From assembly GCA_003225055.1 (NCBI GenBank), contig QIAU01000146.1, forward strand, positions 1 through 58,702: a DNA stretch of 58,702 nt. Direction: 5' to 3'. The notes below the pieces were generated by a model, which worked only from the letters and a program-made list of their open reading frames with translations, was not told the DNA's origin and did no database searches. This stretch comes from Acidobacteriota bacterium (GTDB lineage: Bacteria; Acidobacteriota; Terriglobia; Terriglobales; Acidobacteriaceae). How positions within the stretch are numbered: the stretch's first letter is position 1; the number at the start of each line of letters is the position of its first letter. This document shows positions 26,633-35,363 of the stretch, in pieces. The translations under genes and the position numbers were made by a program.

Positions 26633-27910
26633 CTACCTTTCCGCTTGAATCACGATCACCGTGGCATCATCGCGTAACGGTTCCGGCGCGGAGAAGTTTC
26701 TTACATCCCGAAGAATACTTTCTGCGCACGCACCCGCTTGCGCAAAATGATTTTCCAGACGCAAATTTCCGTACTCTTCTTCGTTGCCATTGAAAGCTTC
26801 GGTTATGCCGTCGCTGTACAAGACCAGGCGTGAGCCCCCCGGCAAAGACACGCTATTCTCAGGGAACGTTCCGAACGACAAACCCAGCGGCAACCCGGAT
26901 TCGCCACGGAGACCGCGTGCGCCGGAAGCATCCACCAGCAACGGCGGGAGATGCCCCGCATTGGCAAAGGTGAAGGTTCGGGTCGCCGGATCCAGCACCC
27001 CGTACACCATGGTGACAAATTTTCCGTTGGGAAAATCCTCTACCATCAAACGATTCAGTTTGGTAAGCACCTCAGCAGGCGTCGAACAGGCCTCCGCCAG
27101 CGAGCGCAACATGCCTCGCGTAGCCGACATCAGCAGCGCCGCCGCCGTGCCCTTACCCGAGACATCGGCCAGCACCAGTCCCCAAAGCCCGTGATCGAGC
27201 GAGATGAAGTCGTACCAATCTCCGCCAACGACGCCTGCTGGACTCGACAAGCCGGCAATGGAAAATCCCGGAATGAAGGGCGGGGTCTTGGGGAGCAGAG
27301 CTTCCTGGATCAGGCGGGCTTCTTCGACCTCGCGGTTCATGCGCTCTTTTTCAAGGCGCTCCTGCTGGAAGCGGCGCGCGTTGTGGATGGCGACCGCAAT
27401 ATGGCTGCAGAGAGCCTGTAGTAGGCGAAGTTGCTCGGCCGGGAAGGCATCGAGTGCGTGATGCGAGGCGGTAAAGACGCCGATCACTTCGCCGTCGACT
27501 TCCAGCGGAATGGCAACTTCTGACTGGGTCCCGGGCTCGCAGGCCATGTAATACGCATCTTTGCTCACGTCCGGCGCATAGCGCATCTGGCCGGTGGCCG
27601 CCACATAGCCCACCAAGCCCTCTTTGCCAATTTTCAGACCGTGGCCTTTGCCGTGTTGCGTGCAGCCGCATACCCCGGCCAGGACCATCTCCTGGCGAAG
27701 ATCGTCTTTAAGAAAAATGCTGGCTTCCACGCAGCCGAAGGAAACCGCAATGTCGTTGACGATTTGATCGATGAGCTGATCAAGGTCAAGAATCGAGCTG
27801 ATTTTCCTCGCCGCCTTTTGCAGCTTGAGAAGCTCATCAACCTGATCCCGCCGCGGAGGCCGGGTTGGACGGAGGAAGGCAGGGTCGCTGGTTCTTGGGC
27901 TGGTCGCCAT
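26633..27910 (-). CDS. GAF-domain PP2C (SpoIIE-type) serine/threonine phosphatase
   Basis: 425 aa cytosolic protein. A GAF sensor domain (residues about 35-180, FGCVEASIFLKDDLRQEMVL, then SEVAIPLEVDGEVIGVF) is joined by a helix (MNREVEEARLIQEALLPKTP) to a SpoIIE/RsbU-type PP2C domain (215-423). Metal-binding aspartates are visible: D231 in GGDWYDF, D249 in LADVSGKG, the Asp of LYSDGITEA and the DD of RDDATVIV. Such proteins usually dephosphorylate anti-anti-sigma factors in partner-switching stress circuits; no partner gene is adjacent. It converges tail to tail with the CoA-binding gene. Confidence 0.92.
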   Translation of the reverse strand: MATSPRTSDPAFLRPTRPPRRDQVDELLKLQKAARKISSILDLDQLIDQIVNDIAVSFGCVEASIFLKDDLRQEMVLAGVCGCTQHGKGHGLKIGKEGLVGYVAATGQMRYAPDVSKDAYYMACEPGTQSEVAIPLEVDGEVIGVFTASHHALDAFPAEQLRLLQALCSHIAVAIHNARRFQQERLEKERMNREVEEARLIQEALLPKTPPFIPGFSIAGLSSPAGVVGGDWYDFISLDHGLWGLVLADVSGKGTAAALLMSATRGMLRSLAEACSTPAEVLTKLNRLMVEDFPNGKFVTMVYGVLDPATRTFTFANAGHLPPLLVDASGARGLRGESGLPLGLSFGTFPENSVSLPGGSRLVLYSDGITEAFNGNEEEYGNLRLENHFAQAGACAESILRDVRNFSAPEPLRDDATVIVIQAER

Positions 27911-27980
27911 CGCTGAGCCCTCCTTGGACGCACACGAACTACCGGCTCAATATGTTGTATTCAGATGTGTGCCGGGAAGC

Positions 27981-29357
27981 CTAGGATTCTTTTTTCGAGC
28001 TCGGGGGGTCGCTTTTGGAACTCTCGAGGCGCCGCTTTCTGATCTCTTCCATGCGCTCGCCAATGCGCTTCTCGAGGCCTTCGCTGCTCGGCTGATAATA
28101 GATCCGGCCGCGCAGATTATCGGGCAGGCACTCGATATCCGCGACTTTGCTGTCGAGATCGTGGGCGTATTGATAGCCGGCGCCGTATCCCAATCCCTTC
28201 ATGAGGCCGGTAGGTGCATTCCGAATGTGCAAGGGAACAGGCTCAGCCGCCGTGCGTTCCACATCGCCCTGCACTTCGGCGTAGGCCGTGTACAGCGCAT
28301 TCGACTTCGGCGCAATCGAGAGATACACCGCGGCTTCGGCCAGCGCCAGGTTCCCTTCCGGCATACCAATGAAATCCACCGCATCCCTGGCGGCCACACA
28401 CAAGCCCAGCGCCTGCGGATCAGCGAGGCCAATATCCTCCACCGCCATCCGTACCAGCCGCCGCGCAACGTACAGCGGGTCTTCACCGGCCTCGAGCATT
28501 CGACCCAGCCAATACAGGGCCGCATCCGGATCGCTGTTGCGCACGGATTTGTGCAGTGCCGAGATCAGGTTGTAGTGCTCTTCGCCAGCCTTGTCGTAAA
28601 GCAGGATGCGTTTCTGTACCGCATCCTGAACGATCTCATCCGTGATCTCAGCCCCAACCTCGTTTCCGGAGCGCTCTTTTGCAAGCGTGGCTGCGACCTC
28701 CAGCACGTTATAGGCGCTGCGTGCGTCGCCACTGGAGTAGGCCCCAATTCGTTTCAAGCAGTCGTCTGATGCACCCAGTTTCATCCTGCCCAGGCCACGT
28801 TCTTCGTCGGCCAGCGCCCGGCGCAATAGAACAACAATCTGGTCTTCGGTTAAGGGTTTCAGCACGTACACGCGGCAGCGGGAGAGCAGCGCCGAAATGA
28901 TCTCGAACGAGGGATTTTCCGTGGTCGCTCCAATCAGCCGGATGTTACCTTTTTCGACGTGGGGCAGGAAAGCGTCCTGCTGGGCCTTGTTGAAGCGGTG
29001 GATCTCATCCACGAACACGATTGTGCGCGTACCATACTGGCGGGCTCGCTCGGCCTCCGCCATGACCTGCTTGATTTCCTTGATCCCGGAGAGCACGGCC
29101 GAAAACTCGATGAACTCGGCCTTGGTCATGCCTGCGATGATTTGCGCCAGGGTGGTCTTCCCGGTGCCCGGCGGCCCCCAGAAAATCGCTGACCCGGGAT
29201 CGTCGCGCTCGATCTGGGTACGCAACGGCTTCCCCGACCCGACCAGATGCTCCTGCCCGACAAACTCCTCGAGCGTACGCGGCCGCATGCGGTCGGCAAG
29301 GGGACGGCTGCGGTCCGTGCCGCGATCATCACTCGGAATGGATCGAAATAAGCTCAT
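27981..29357 (-). CDS. rarA: Replication-associated recombination protein A (AAA+ ATPase)
   Basis: 458 aa. RarA/MgsA acts at stalled replication forks as a clamp-loader-like ATPase. Seen: [20 protein letters not shown], Walker [10 protein letters not shown] (61-69), Walker B with D117-E118 in [16 protein letters not shown], sensor [12 protein letters not shown], and the C-terminal tetramerisation region ([20 protein letters not shown]). The last 25 residues are lysine/serine rich ([11 protein letters not shown]). Stand-alone; the next gene on this strand is separated by a repeat. Confidence 0.95.
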   Translation of the reverse strand: MSLFRSIPSDDRGTDRSRPLADRMRPRTLEEFVGQEHLVGSGKPLRTQIERDDPGSAIFWGPPGTGKTTLAQIIAGMTKAEFIEFSAVLSGIKEIKQVMAEAERARQYGTRTIVFVDEIHRFNKAQQDAFLPHVEKGNIRLIGATTENPSFEIISALLSRCRVYVLKPLTEDQIVVLLRRALADEERGLGRMKLGASDDCLKRIGAYSSGDARSAYNVLEVAATLAKERSGNEVGAEITDEIVQDAVQKRILLYDKAGEEHYNLISALHKSVRNSDPDAALYWLGRMLEAGEDPLYVARRLVRMAVEDIGLADPQALGLCVAARDAVDFIGMPEGNLALAEAAVYLSIAPKSNALYTAYAEVQGDVERTAAEPVPLHIRNAPTGLMKGLGYGAGYQYAHDLDSKVADIECLPDNLRGRIYYQPSSEGLEKRIGERMEEIRKRRLESSKSDPPSSKKES

Positions 29358-29373
29358 TCAGGGTCAAAATCCA

Positions 29374-29456
29374 CCACGGAGGCACGGTCGAGACCAAAGA
29401 ACTTGTCCTCGGTTTATTTGAGCCTTCATTGTCTCTGGGACTCCGTGCCTCCGTGG
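29374..29456. repeat. Perfect 14-base inverted repeat (CCACGGAGGCACGG)
   Basis: CCACGGAGGCACGG (29374-29387) and its exact complement CCGTGCCTCCGTGG (29443-29456) flank 55 bases between rarA and the rRNA methyltransferase gene. It has the same two-armed layout as the word repeats at 5409, 31733, 32344 and 35364. Confidence 0.75.
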
Positions 29457-29463
29457 CAGGTTT

Positions 29464-30360
29464 TCACCTTTGTTTTCTTTGCCTCGACGCCTCATACAGC
29501 ACGATACTGGCAGCCACTCCCGCGTTCAGTGACTCCACCTGAAACGCATGAGGAATGACAACCACTTCGGAAATCGCTGACATCACTTCACGTGGCAATC
29601 CGGCGCCTTCGCTTCCGATGAACACGGCCACACGCCCGGTGAGATTCGCCTCATTCAGCGGCGTCCCTTTGTGGGAAGACGTTGCCAATAATCGAATCTC
29701 GTTCTCGCGCAATTTGGATATGACACCGGCCAATTTTGCCCGTACGACCGGCAAACGAAAGATCGATCCCGCCGACGCCCGCACCACCTTCGAGTTGAAC
29801 GGGCTGACCGTGTTTTCTCCCACCAGCACGCCACTGGCCGCAAAGGCCTCCCCCGAACGCAGAATCGTCCCCAGGTTTCCGGGATCTTGCACGCCAGCTA
29901 CCCCGACCAGAATTCCCGCCTGTGCGGCGCGGACACTGGCGCCTGGTTGCCCTGCCCGAATTACGTCGTCAACCGAGAATTCTTTCATGCGGACCAGGGC
30001 GGCTACGCCTTGCGGCGTTTCGCTCGGCACAACTCCTCCAAACAGCTTTTCCGGCAACACCAGCGTCTCGACATGGGCGCCGATCTGGGGCAGCAAACGC
30101 TCGGCTTTAGTTTGGGCCGCGTCGCTGAAGAACACCGCCTCGAACCGCAATCCGCTCCGGATGGCCTCTTCCACGATCCGCAAACCCTCAATGGCGCAGG
30201 CTCCCGACTCCGTCAGTTCGCCCCGGGCAAAAGTGCGGCGGAGCTCTCTAACCAGGGCGTTATGTCGCCCTTCGACCCGCCGGAGCCGCTCCTGAACAGC
30301 GCTTTTCATCGACGATGAGGCCCGCCGTTGCTGGCCTGGGATGCGTTCGCCCATCAGCAT
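29464..30360 (-). CDS. TrmH/SpoU-family RNA 2'-O-methyltransferase
   Basis: SPOUT-class SAM-dependent methyltransferase, probably acting on rRNA or tRNA ribose. 298 aa from ATG 30360, or 281 aa from ATG 30309; neither has a clear ribosome-binding site. The N-terminal substrate-binding domain (GACAIEGLRIVEEAIRSGLR) precedes the catalytic knot. Motif 1 is VQDPGNLGTILRSGEAFAAS, motif 2 is VAVFIGSEGAGLPREV and motif 3 is QVESLNAGVAASIVLYEA. The exact target base is not predictable from sequence alone. Confidence 0.9.
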   Translation of the reverse strand: MLMGERIPGQQRRASSSMKSAVQERLRRVEGRHNALVRELRRTFARGELTESGACAIEGLRIVEEAIRSGLRFEAVFFSDAAQTKAERLLPQIGAHVETLVLPEKLFGGVVPSETPQGVAALVRMKEFSVDDVIRAGQPGASVRAAQAGILVGVAGVQDPGNLGTILRSGEAFAASGVLVGENTVSPFNSKVVRASAGSIFRLPVVRAKLAGVISKLRENEIRLLATSSHKGTPLNEANLTGRVAVFIGSEGAGLPREVMSAISEVVVIPHAFQVESLNAGVAASIVLYEASRQRKQR

Positions 30361-30438
30361 AATACGCCGGGGGCCGGGGCCGGGAAGGCGACCTTGCGGC
30401 TTCTCCCGTGTTATGTTAGCTTTCGCTGGTTTTTAGAG

Positions 30439-31110
30439 ATGCCCTCAGAAAGGCAGACCGTGGTTCGCGCCGAAATTGTCAAAATCAATACGGAAAACCC
30501 CGAGCCGTCGTTGATCCGCTATGCGGCCGAACAGATCCGTGCCGGGCAGGTCCTCGGCATGCCCACCGATACGTTCTACGGATTGGCAGCTGATCCCCTC
30601 AACCTGCGGGCCGTGGAGCGCGTCTACGAGATCAAGTCACGGTCGCGCCACAAACCGCTTTCTCTTTTGATCGAAAGCACCGACCAGGCGGAGGATCTGG
30701 CTAAACCTCTGCCCGACGAATTCTACAAGCTGGTCAAGCGTTTCTGGCCGGGCCCGTTGACCGTAATTGTCCGGGCCGGCTCGCGTGTGCCGCTGAAGGT
30801 CACCGCCAACACCGGGAATGTCGCGCTCCGGGTGCCGGCCGCGAAGATCCCTCTGGCGGTCGTCCGAGCCGCCGGGATTCCCATCACCGCCACCTCGGCC
30901 AATCTCAGCGGTGCCAGCGAATGTACGACGGCGGTCGAGGTCCGAGATCAGCTGCAGGAGCGCATCTCCATCATCGTGGACGGCGGCGCCTCGCCGCGCG
31001 AAATTGCTTCTACTATCGTCGATCTCACCGATCCGGAAGCCCGCTGGAAAGTGATCCGCGAGGGCGCCATTCCTTCCCAGGAGATTTCTGAGTTCTTCGC
31101 CCAGGGATGA
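30439..31110 (+). CDS. Sua5/YciO/YrdC-family L-threonylcarbamoyladenylate synthase
   Basis: 223 aa. The family makes threonylcarbamoyl-AMP for the t6A37 modification of ANN-decoding tRNAs. Seen: GMPTDTFYGLAADPLN, the substrate-binding KSRSRHKPLSLLI, FWPGPLTVIVRAG, VALRVPA and TATSANLSGASE. ATG 30439 is preferred to an upstream in-frame ATG at 30328, which would include 37 unfamiliar residues overlapping the divergent methyltransferase start. The stop overlaps the next ATG (ATGA, 31107-31110), indicating coupling with the YdcF-like gene. Confidence 0.9.
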   Translation: MPSERQTVVRAEIVKINTENPEPSLIRYAAEQIRAGQVLGMPTDTFYGLAADPLNLRAVERVYEIKSRSRHKPLSLLIESTDQAEDLAKPLPDEFYKLVKRFWPGPLTVIVRAGSRVPLKVTANTGNVALRVPAAKIPLAVVRAAGIPITATSANLSGASECTTAVEVRDQLQERISIIVDGGASPREIASTIVDLTDPEARWKVIREGAIPSQEISEFFAQG

Positions 31111-31727
31111 ACGATTACGTCGTCAAACGGCATTGGCACAGCCACTGGGTGGTTCGCCTTCTCTTGCTGATAGTCGTCCTGGTTGTGCTTTTTGTTGCGG
31201 TTGTTTCCCTCCGCATAGTTCACCAGGCGGACCTCGAGGAAGTTCACCCCGCCGACGCCATCGTCGTCTTCGGCGCGGCTGAGTATTACGGACGTCCTTC
31301 GCCTGTCTACCGCGCGCGTCTCGATCACGCCTTTGACCTCTTTCAGAAGCACGTCGCGACCTTGATCATCACGACGGGGGGAGCAGGCGAAGATCCGCGT
31401 TTCAGCGAAGGCGGGGTCGGTCACGACTACCTGATGCGCCGTGGCATTCCCGAGCAGAACTTGATCGCCGAAACGCAGGGTGCAGACACGGCCCAATCGG
31501 CGCAGCGCGTAGCCGTGATCCTGCGCACGAATGGCATGCATAGCTGCCTGGCTGTCAGCGACGAGTATCACGTTTTCCGGATTCAGAAGTTATTGGAGCA
31601 TGAAGGCATCCAGGTGTACGTCGCCCCGCGTCGCGATTCCCGTCCCCGCTCTCGCTGGCAACGCATGATGGCAGTCCTGCGCGAGGCTTTCAGCTACTTG
31701 GCGTGGCGCCTCCACGTTCCCGTCTGA
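31107..31727 (+). CDS. YdcF/DUF218-family membrane-anchored protein
   Basis: 206 aa. One N-terminal transmembrane helix (VVRLLLLIVVLVVLFVAVVS), then a DUF218 domain: ADAIVVFGAAEYYGRPSPVY, ARLDHAFDLFQKHVATLIIT and AETQGADTAQSAQRVAVILR, with CLAVSDEYHVFRIQ. The domain occurs in proteins linked to envelope polysaccharide biology (ElyC, SanA), but this member's role is unknown. Translationally coupled to the Sua5-family gene upstream. Confidence 0.88.
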   Translation: MNDYVVKRHWHSHWVVRLLLLIVVLVVLFVAVVSLRIVHQADLEEVHPADAIVVFGAAEYYGRPSPVYRARLDHAFDLFQKHVATLIITTGGAGEDPRFSEGGVGHDYLMRRGIPEQNLIAETQGADTAQSAQRVAVILRTNGMHSCLAVSDEYHVFRIQKLLEHEGIQVYVAPRRDSRPRSRWQRMMAVLREAFSYLAWRLHVPV

Positions 31728-31732
31728 AAAAA

Positions 31733-31812
31733 CAGTTTCGGGTTTCAGGTTTCTAGTTTCACCTCCCTTGGTATGCCTGGGCGGCAAACAAGAAACTAGA
31801 AACTAGAAACTG
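31733..31812. repeat. Intergenic inverted word repeat (GTTTCTAGTTTC/GAAACTAGAAAC)
   Basis: The left arm (31733-31760) is CAGTTTCGGGTTTCAGG then TTTCTAGTTTC. The right arm (31792-31812) is GAAACTAGAAACTAGAAACT plus G. The right arm is a 7-base tandem (GAAACTA) and is complementary to the left arm. The 31-base spacer is unrelated. It lies between convergent genes and can form a cruciform or act as a bidirectional terminator. Confidence 0.7.
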
Positions 31813-31817
31813 CCTTC

Positions 31818-32342
31818 CTACCACCCCATCGTTTCCCGCAAGCCCGTGACATGTGCCACATGATGTCTTCCGTGCCAGGCGTAAAGAGCGAGTGTCTTGT
31901 CGAGCGTCACCACCCCGAGTTCGGGATGGCGGAAAGTCTTGTTCCAATCACCGGGCTTCAAGGACCGAAGCAACAGCACCCACCGCTCGTGAAGCGACTC
32001 GAGCAGGTTAAGGGAGACTTCTATCGGAGTCAGCTTACTGTCCGCCAACTCCGCCCAACGGTCTTCCGAGTACGGCTTGATTGTGGGCTCGTTTTCCGTC
32101 AGCGCCAGCTTGAAACGGACATAGGCGTTCAGGTGGCTGTCGGGTAGGTGGTGCACAACTTGTCGCACCGTCCAGCCCCCGTCACGATAGGGTGTGTCGA
32201 GCTGCTTGCCAGATAAACCGTGAGTCGCCGCCTTTAATTTGGCTGGCATCCCCTCGATGTCCTTAATGAATCTTTCCCGCTCTGCCTGATTCGCCGGCGC
32301 CTGCCCGTTGAACTTGCCGATAGGGTAACGAAGATCACTCAT
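31818..32342 (-). CDS. DinB/YfiT-family metal-dependent protein
   Basis: 174 aa four-helix protein. The histidines that bind a divalent metal in this family are visible in RQVVHHLPDSH (about 64-70) and WHGRHHVAHVTGL (about 156-168). LRYPIGKFNGQAPANQAERE and YRDGGWTVRQVVHH are characteristic of the YfiT/BstA branch, members of which act as bacillithiol- or other thiol-transferases or hydrolases. Substrate here is unknown. It stands alone between two repeat regions. Confidence 0.9.
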   Translation of the reverse strand: MSDLRYPIGKFNGQAPANQAERERFIKDIEGMPAKLKAATHGLSGKQLDTPYRDGGWTVRQVVHHLPDSHLNAYVRFKLALTENEPTIKPYSEDRWAELADSKLTPIEVSLNLLESLHERWVLLLRSLKPGDWNKTFRHPELGVVTLDKTLALYAWHGRHHVAHVTGLRETMGW

Positions 32343-32343
32343 G

Positions 32344-32446
32344 GTTCCTCCAGATTAGTTCTCGGCTTTCGGTTCCGAGTTGAGCTTCGATAACTTTGTC
32401 ACCGCTCAGAGAATCTGGAGCCGGGAACTGAGAACTACGAACCGGA
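32344..32446. repeat. Intergenic inverted word repeat (GTTCTCGG/GAGAACTA type)
   Basis: CTCCAGATT (32348-32356) and AATCTGGAG (32412-32420) are exact complements. Around them the words TTCTCGGCTTTCGGTTCC on the left and GGGAACTGAGAACTACGAAC on the right are imperfect complements. It adjoins the DinB gene start, so it may also affect that gene's promoter. Confidence 0.65.
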
Positions 32447-32460
32447 AACGGATCTTTTCC

Positions 32461-32510
32461 GGTAGAGACAGGGCTCGCCCCGCCTTGCTGTAGACGCGGC
32501 AACCCGCGTC
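32461..32510. repeat. GGTAGAGAC hairpin repeats
   Basis: GGTAGAGACAGGGCTCGCCC (32461-32480) is a copy of the family at 9897 and 35587. A second hairpin GACGCGG (32493-32499), loop CAAC, CCGCGTC (32504-32510) follows directly. No gene lies between 32343 and 32561. Confidence 0.6.
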
Positions 32511-32561
32511 GCTATCGATTACAAGGTGAGATGAACCAGAAATGTGCGCGGCTGCCAAAAA

Positions 32562-33350
32562 TTACTTGGCCAGAGCGAGGACCCTCACTGGCCCGCCCGA
32601 TCCGCCTGCCAGCTTCATCGGAGCCACTACAACCATCGCTCCTGCTACCGGCACCGGGCCCAGGTTGGCAACGTTCTCCAGGTGATAGAGGCTGTGGGAC
32701 AGTGTGTATTGGTGAACCGGAAAGTCCTTCGATGGGCCGTAATCGATGCTCAGAGTGTCAATCCCCAACCCGATCGTGTTGCGTCCTTCTACCAGGAAGC
32801 GCGCCGCTTCTGGGGAGTAGCCAGGGAAGTGCATTACACCTTTCGCATCGGCGTTACGATAATCCTTAACTGAATTCCAGTGTGACTCCCATCCGGTGCG
32901 TGCGACTACCACCGCGCCCTGCGGAATTTGTCCGTGGGCTTTCTCCCAGGCGGCGATGTCGTCGATTGAGACCTGGTAATCAGGATTCTTCTCGACGCCG
33001 GCTCTCACATCAAGCACTGCGAGCGGTGCCACGAGTCGTTCCGCCGGAATTTTGTTTACCGTCCACAGCCCAGGAGTGAAGTGCGCGGGCGCGTCAATAT
33101 ATGTGTCGAGGTGCTCCGGCAGGCTCATCTCACGCGCAGAGTAGCCAAGTTTCTCAAGAGTCGCAGCTGTCTTGGCATGGATTACCGACCGTTCTCGCAG
33201 TTCGTAAGCTGGTGCGTTGCTGCTTACCACATGGCTGAGATCAAGGACGGCGGTAAAGCCGGAACCCTGAGCCGGGGCGGTATGCCGTTGTGCGAATAAA
33301 AGAATCGCCAACGCCAAAACGTAACCAATAACAAATGTCTTCCACTTCAT
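32562..33350 (-). CDS. Exported cyclase-family (kynurenine formamidase-like) protein with altered metal motif
   Basis: 262 aa with a signal peptide (FVIGYVLALAILLFAQRHTAPAQ). The cyclase family (PF04199 type) hydrolyses cyclic or formylated amides using metal bound by H-x-G-T-H-x-D-x-P-x-H. Here the motif reads EHLDTYIDAPAHF: H80, D86 and H90 are present, but the Gly is D82 and the second His is Y84. The remainder looks intact (DIAAWEKAHGQIPQGAVVVA, GLGIDTLSIDYG, SHSLYHLENVANL). Catalysis may be altered or lost. Stand-alone gene. Confidence 0.85.
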   Translation of the reverse strand: MKWKTFVIGYVLALAILLFAQRHTAPAQGSGFTAVLDLSHVVSSNAPAYELRERSVIHAKTAATLEKLGYSAREMSLPEHLDTYIDAPAHFTPGLWTVNKIPAERLVAPLAVLDVRAGVEKNPDYQVSIDDIAAWEKAHGQIPQGAVVVARTGWESHWNSVKDYRNADAKGVMHFPGYSPEAARFLVEGRNTIGLGIDTLSIDYGPSKDFPVHQYTLSHSLYHLENVANLGPVPVAGAMVVVAPMKLAGGSGGPVRVLALAK

Positions 33351-33437
33351 TCTGTTTCCGCGTGTGCATTGTTGGCCAGGGTCTCAAGCTTTTGGGAGGA
33401 CCAGCCGCGCTAAAAATTGAGATGCACCGACCAAGTC

Positions 33438-33489
33438 GGAGGTTCCGGGTAATTTTCTCCGCGCGAACTCGGAGGTGCAAGGAACCTCC
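33438..33489. repeat. Nine-base inverted repeat GGAGGTTCC/GGAACCTCC
   Basis: GGAGGTTCC (33438-33446) and GGAACCTCC (33481-33489) lie in the 193-base gap between the cyclase-family gene and the DUF92 gene. GCACC and GGTGC words lie around them. Another small two-armed intergenic element. Confidence 0.5.
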
Positions 33490-33543
33490 GGACATGACCC
33501 TAGGTTTGTAAGCGCAAAACCTGACACCAGAGAGATCTCGTTC

Positions 33544-34338
33544 CTAGAGCGAGAGCCGCCCTAGAAGTAAAGCTGCAATCGCAGCGAGCATGGTGCTGAC
33601 AAAGTTAACTGTGTCGTTGTTAAGAAATTTCCGACGCTCAAGCCATGCGCCCAGCACACTGTCCAGCAGCATCCCGAAAATTCCCGCCAGAGCGGACAGC
33701 GCAACCGACGACCGGGGAATCAGCCGAACCGAAGCAGCGATAACACTCACCAGAAATGCAGCAACGGCGCCGGCAGTTGTACCGGCAAGAGTAATTCCTC
33801 CATCAGTTCCGGCCGGCACCAGCTCCCACGTCGTAATCAGTCGCGCCCGGTCACTGTGAGCTTGTCCATACTCGCTGGAAACCGTGTCCGCTGCCGCTTC
33901 TGCCAATGCCGCAGAAAAAGCGAGCAGGTAAATGGTTTTGCCGCGTATCGCAAAGAGAATGGCCGCCGCTGTGCCCACCACCAGATTGGCAAACACCTGG
34001 GAAGCGGTGCGGCCATCGCCACTCTCCGCCGTCCCCAGGCGTTGTTTTCGCGCGTACCCGAGGCGCGTGGTGATCAATGCCAGCACGAACACGGAAACCA
34101 GCACCACGAATGCACCCGGTCCGGCGCTGACGTACAGAAGAAAGCTGACCAGCGCTCCCCCTGCTGCACCCGAGGGACTGACCCCTCGCGCCGCACGGGC
34201 CAGGACAGTGAAGACGGCCGTAACCGCCACCGCCGCGCCGGCCCGATACGCGGTAGCGGCGCTGTCCAGCTGCTCCCAGAGAATTGAGCCTAACTGCGTC
34301 ACATGCAAGAGCATGGCGGCTTTAACACTGACTGGCAA
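33544..34338 (-). CDS. DUF92-family integral membrane protein
   Basis: 264 aa with six or so hydrophobic segments. Family signature stretches: SPSGAAGGALVSFLLYVSAG, ITTRLGYARKQRLGTAESGD, GRTASQVFANLVVGTAAAIL, AALAEAAADTVSSEYGQ and GTDGGITLAGTTAGAVAAFL. The family includes VTE6, a phytyl-phosphate kinase, and many uncharacterised bacterial members possibly acting on polyprenyl phosphates; the specific role here is unknown. The first Met lies in a poor context, so a slightly downstream start (MLLHVTQL) is possible. Confidence 0.88.
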   Translation of the reverse strand: MPVSVKAAMLLHVTQLGSILWEQLDSAATAYRAGAAVAVTAVFTVLARAARGVSPSGAAGGALVSFLLYVSAGPGAFVVLVSVFVLALITTRLGYARKQRLGTAESGDGRTASQVFANLVVGTAAAILFAIRGKTIYLLAFSAALAEAAADTVSSEYGQAHSDRARLITTWELVPAGTDGGITLAGTTAGAVAAFLVSVIAASVRLIPRSSVALSALAGIFGMLLDSVLGAWLERRKFLNNDTVNFVSTMLAAIAALLLGRLSL

Positions 34339-34517
34339 CTGCTTTCCACGCGTGCCCTCACCCCATCATCTTGGGGTGCTCAGTCATTCCACCCATCCTG
34401 TCGTGCTTTCACCTTGGATTACCCTGAAGCGCTTGGCGCATCAAAGTTTACGTTGTAGGGTAAACTCTTGGCGGCGTTGCTCTGGCGCCGATAACCGTTG
34501 AGGTGGGTAGGAAAAAT

Positions 34518-35363
34518 ATGGCGGCCTCGGTCTGGTCCGGCTACTTAACTTTCGGATTGATCTCTATGCCGGTGCGTCTGTTTTCCGGCGCGCGTCCTTC
34601 CGGCATCTCCTTCCACATGCTGCATCGCGACGATTTGTCTCGCATCAAGCAGCAGCTCTTCTGCCCCAACGACAATCGCGTAGTGGGGCGCGACGAGATC
34701 GTGAAAGGCTACGAATATCGCAAAGATGAATATGTCGTCATCGAGCCTGAGGAGATCAAAAAGATCGAGCCCAGGACCGCCAAGACGATGGAGATCCTGG
34801 AATTCGTGAAGGCGAGCGACGTGGATCCGGTTTACTTCGAGTCCTCCTATTACATGATGCCCGAGGAGGCGGGCCGGCGTCCCTATGCGCTGCTCAGCAA
34901 GGCTCTGGAGGAGAGCGAGTACGTAGCCATTGCCAAGCTGACCATGCACAACCGCGAGTACACGGTCTTCCTGCGGCCCAAAGAAGGCGGCCTGATGCTG
35001 CACACCATGTATTACTCCGACGAGGTGCGCGAAGTGGAAGGCTTCGGCCGTCCTGATGTCGAACTGAAGGAAGGCGAGGTGAAGATCGCGCACCAGCTCA
35101 TCGAGGCGCTCGCCGGCGAGTGGGACCCGGAAAAGTATCACGATGCCTTTCAGGAAAATTTGAAGAAGCTGATCGAAGCCAAGCTCGAAGGCCAGGAAGT
35201 CCAGCCGGTGGAGAAGCCGAAGAAGATGGCGCCGGTGGTGGACTTGATGGCCGCCCTCAAGCAGAGCCTGGCGGAAATGGAAGGCAAGAAGAAACCGGCG
35301 GCCACGGTCGCCCAGGCGCCGGTCTCGATCGATCGCAAACCATCGCGCCGCACCAGGGCTTGA
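34518..35363 (+). CDS. ku: Ku homologue for non-homologous end joining
   Basis: 281 aa DNA-end-binding protein. Seen: ASVWSGYLTFGLISMPVRLF (family start), FHMLHRDDLSRIKQQLFCPN, VVGRDEIVKGYEYRKDEYVV, YALLSKALEESEYVAIAKLT and MYYSDEVREV. The C-terminal 70 residues form a lysine-rich tail (KPKKMAPVVDLMAALKQSLA, then RKPSRRTRA) as in bacterial Ku. ATG 34518 with AGGAAA upstream is preferred to GTG 34503. The partner LigD is not in the window. Confidence 0.95.
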   Translation: MAASVWSGYLTFGLISMPVRLFSGARPSGISFHMLHRDDLSRIKQQLFCPNDNRVVGRDEIVKGYEYRKDEYVVIEPEEIKKIEPRTAKTMEILEFVKASDVDPVYFESSYYMMPEEAGRRPYALLSKALEESEYVAIAKLTMHNREYTVFLRPKEGGLMLHTMYYSDEVREVEGFGRPDVELKEGEVKIAHQLIEALAGEWDPEKYHDAFQENLKKLIEAKLEGQEVQPVEKPKKMAPVVDLMAALKQSLAEMEGKKKPAATVAQAPVSIDRKPSRRTRA

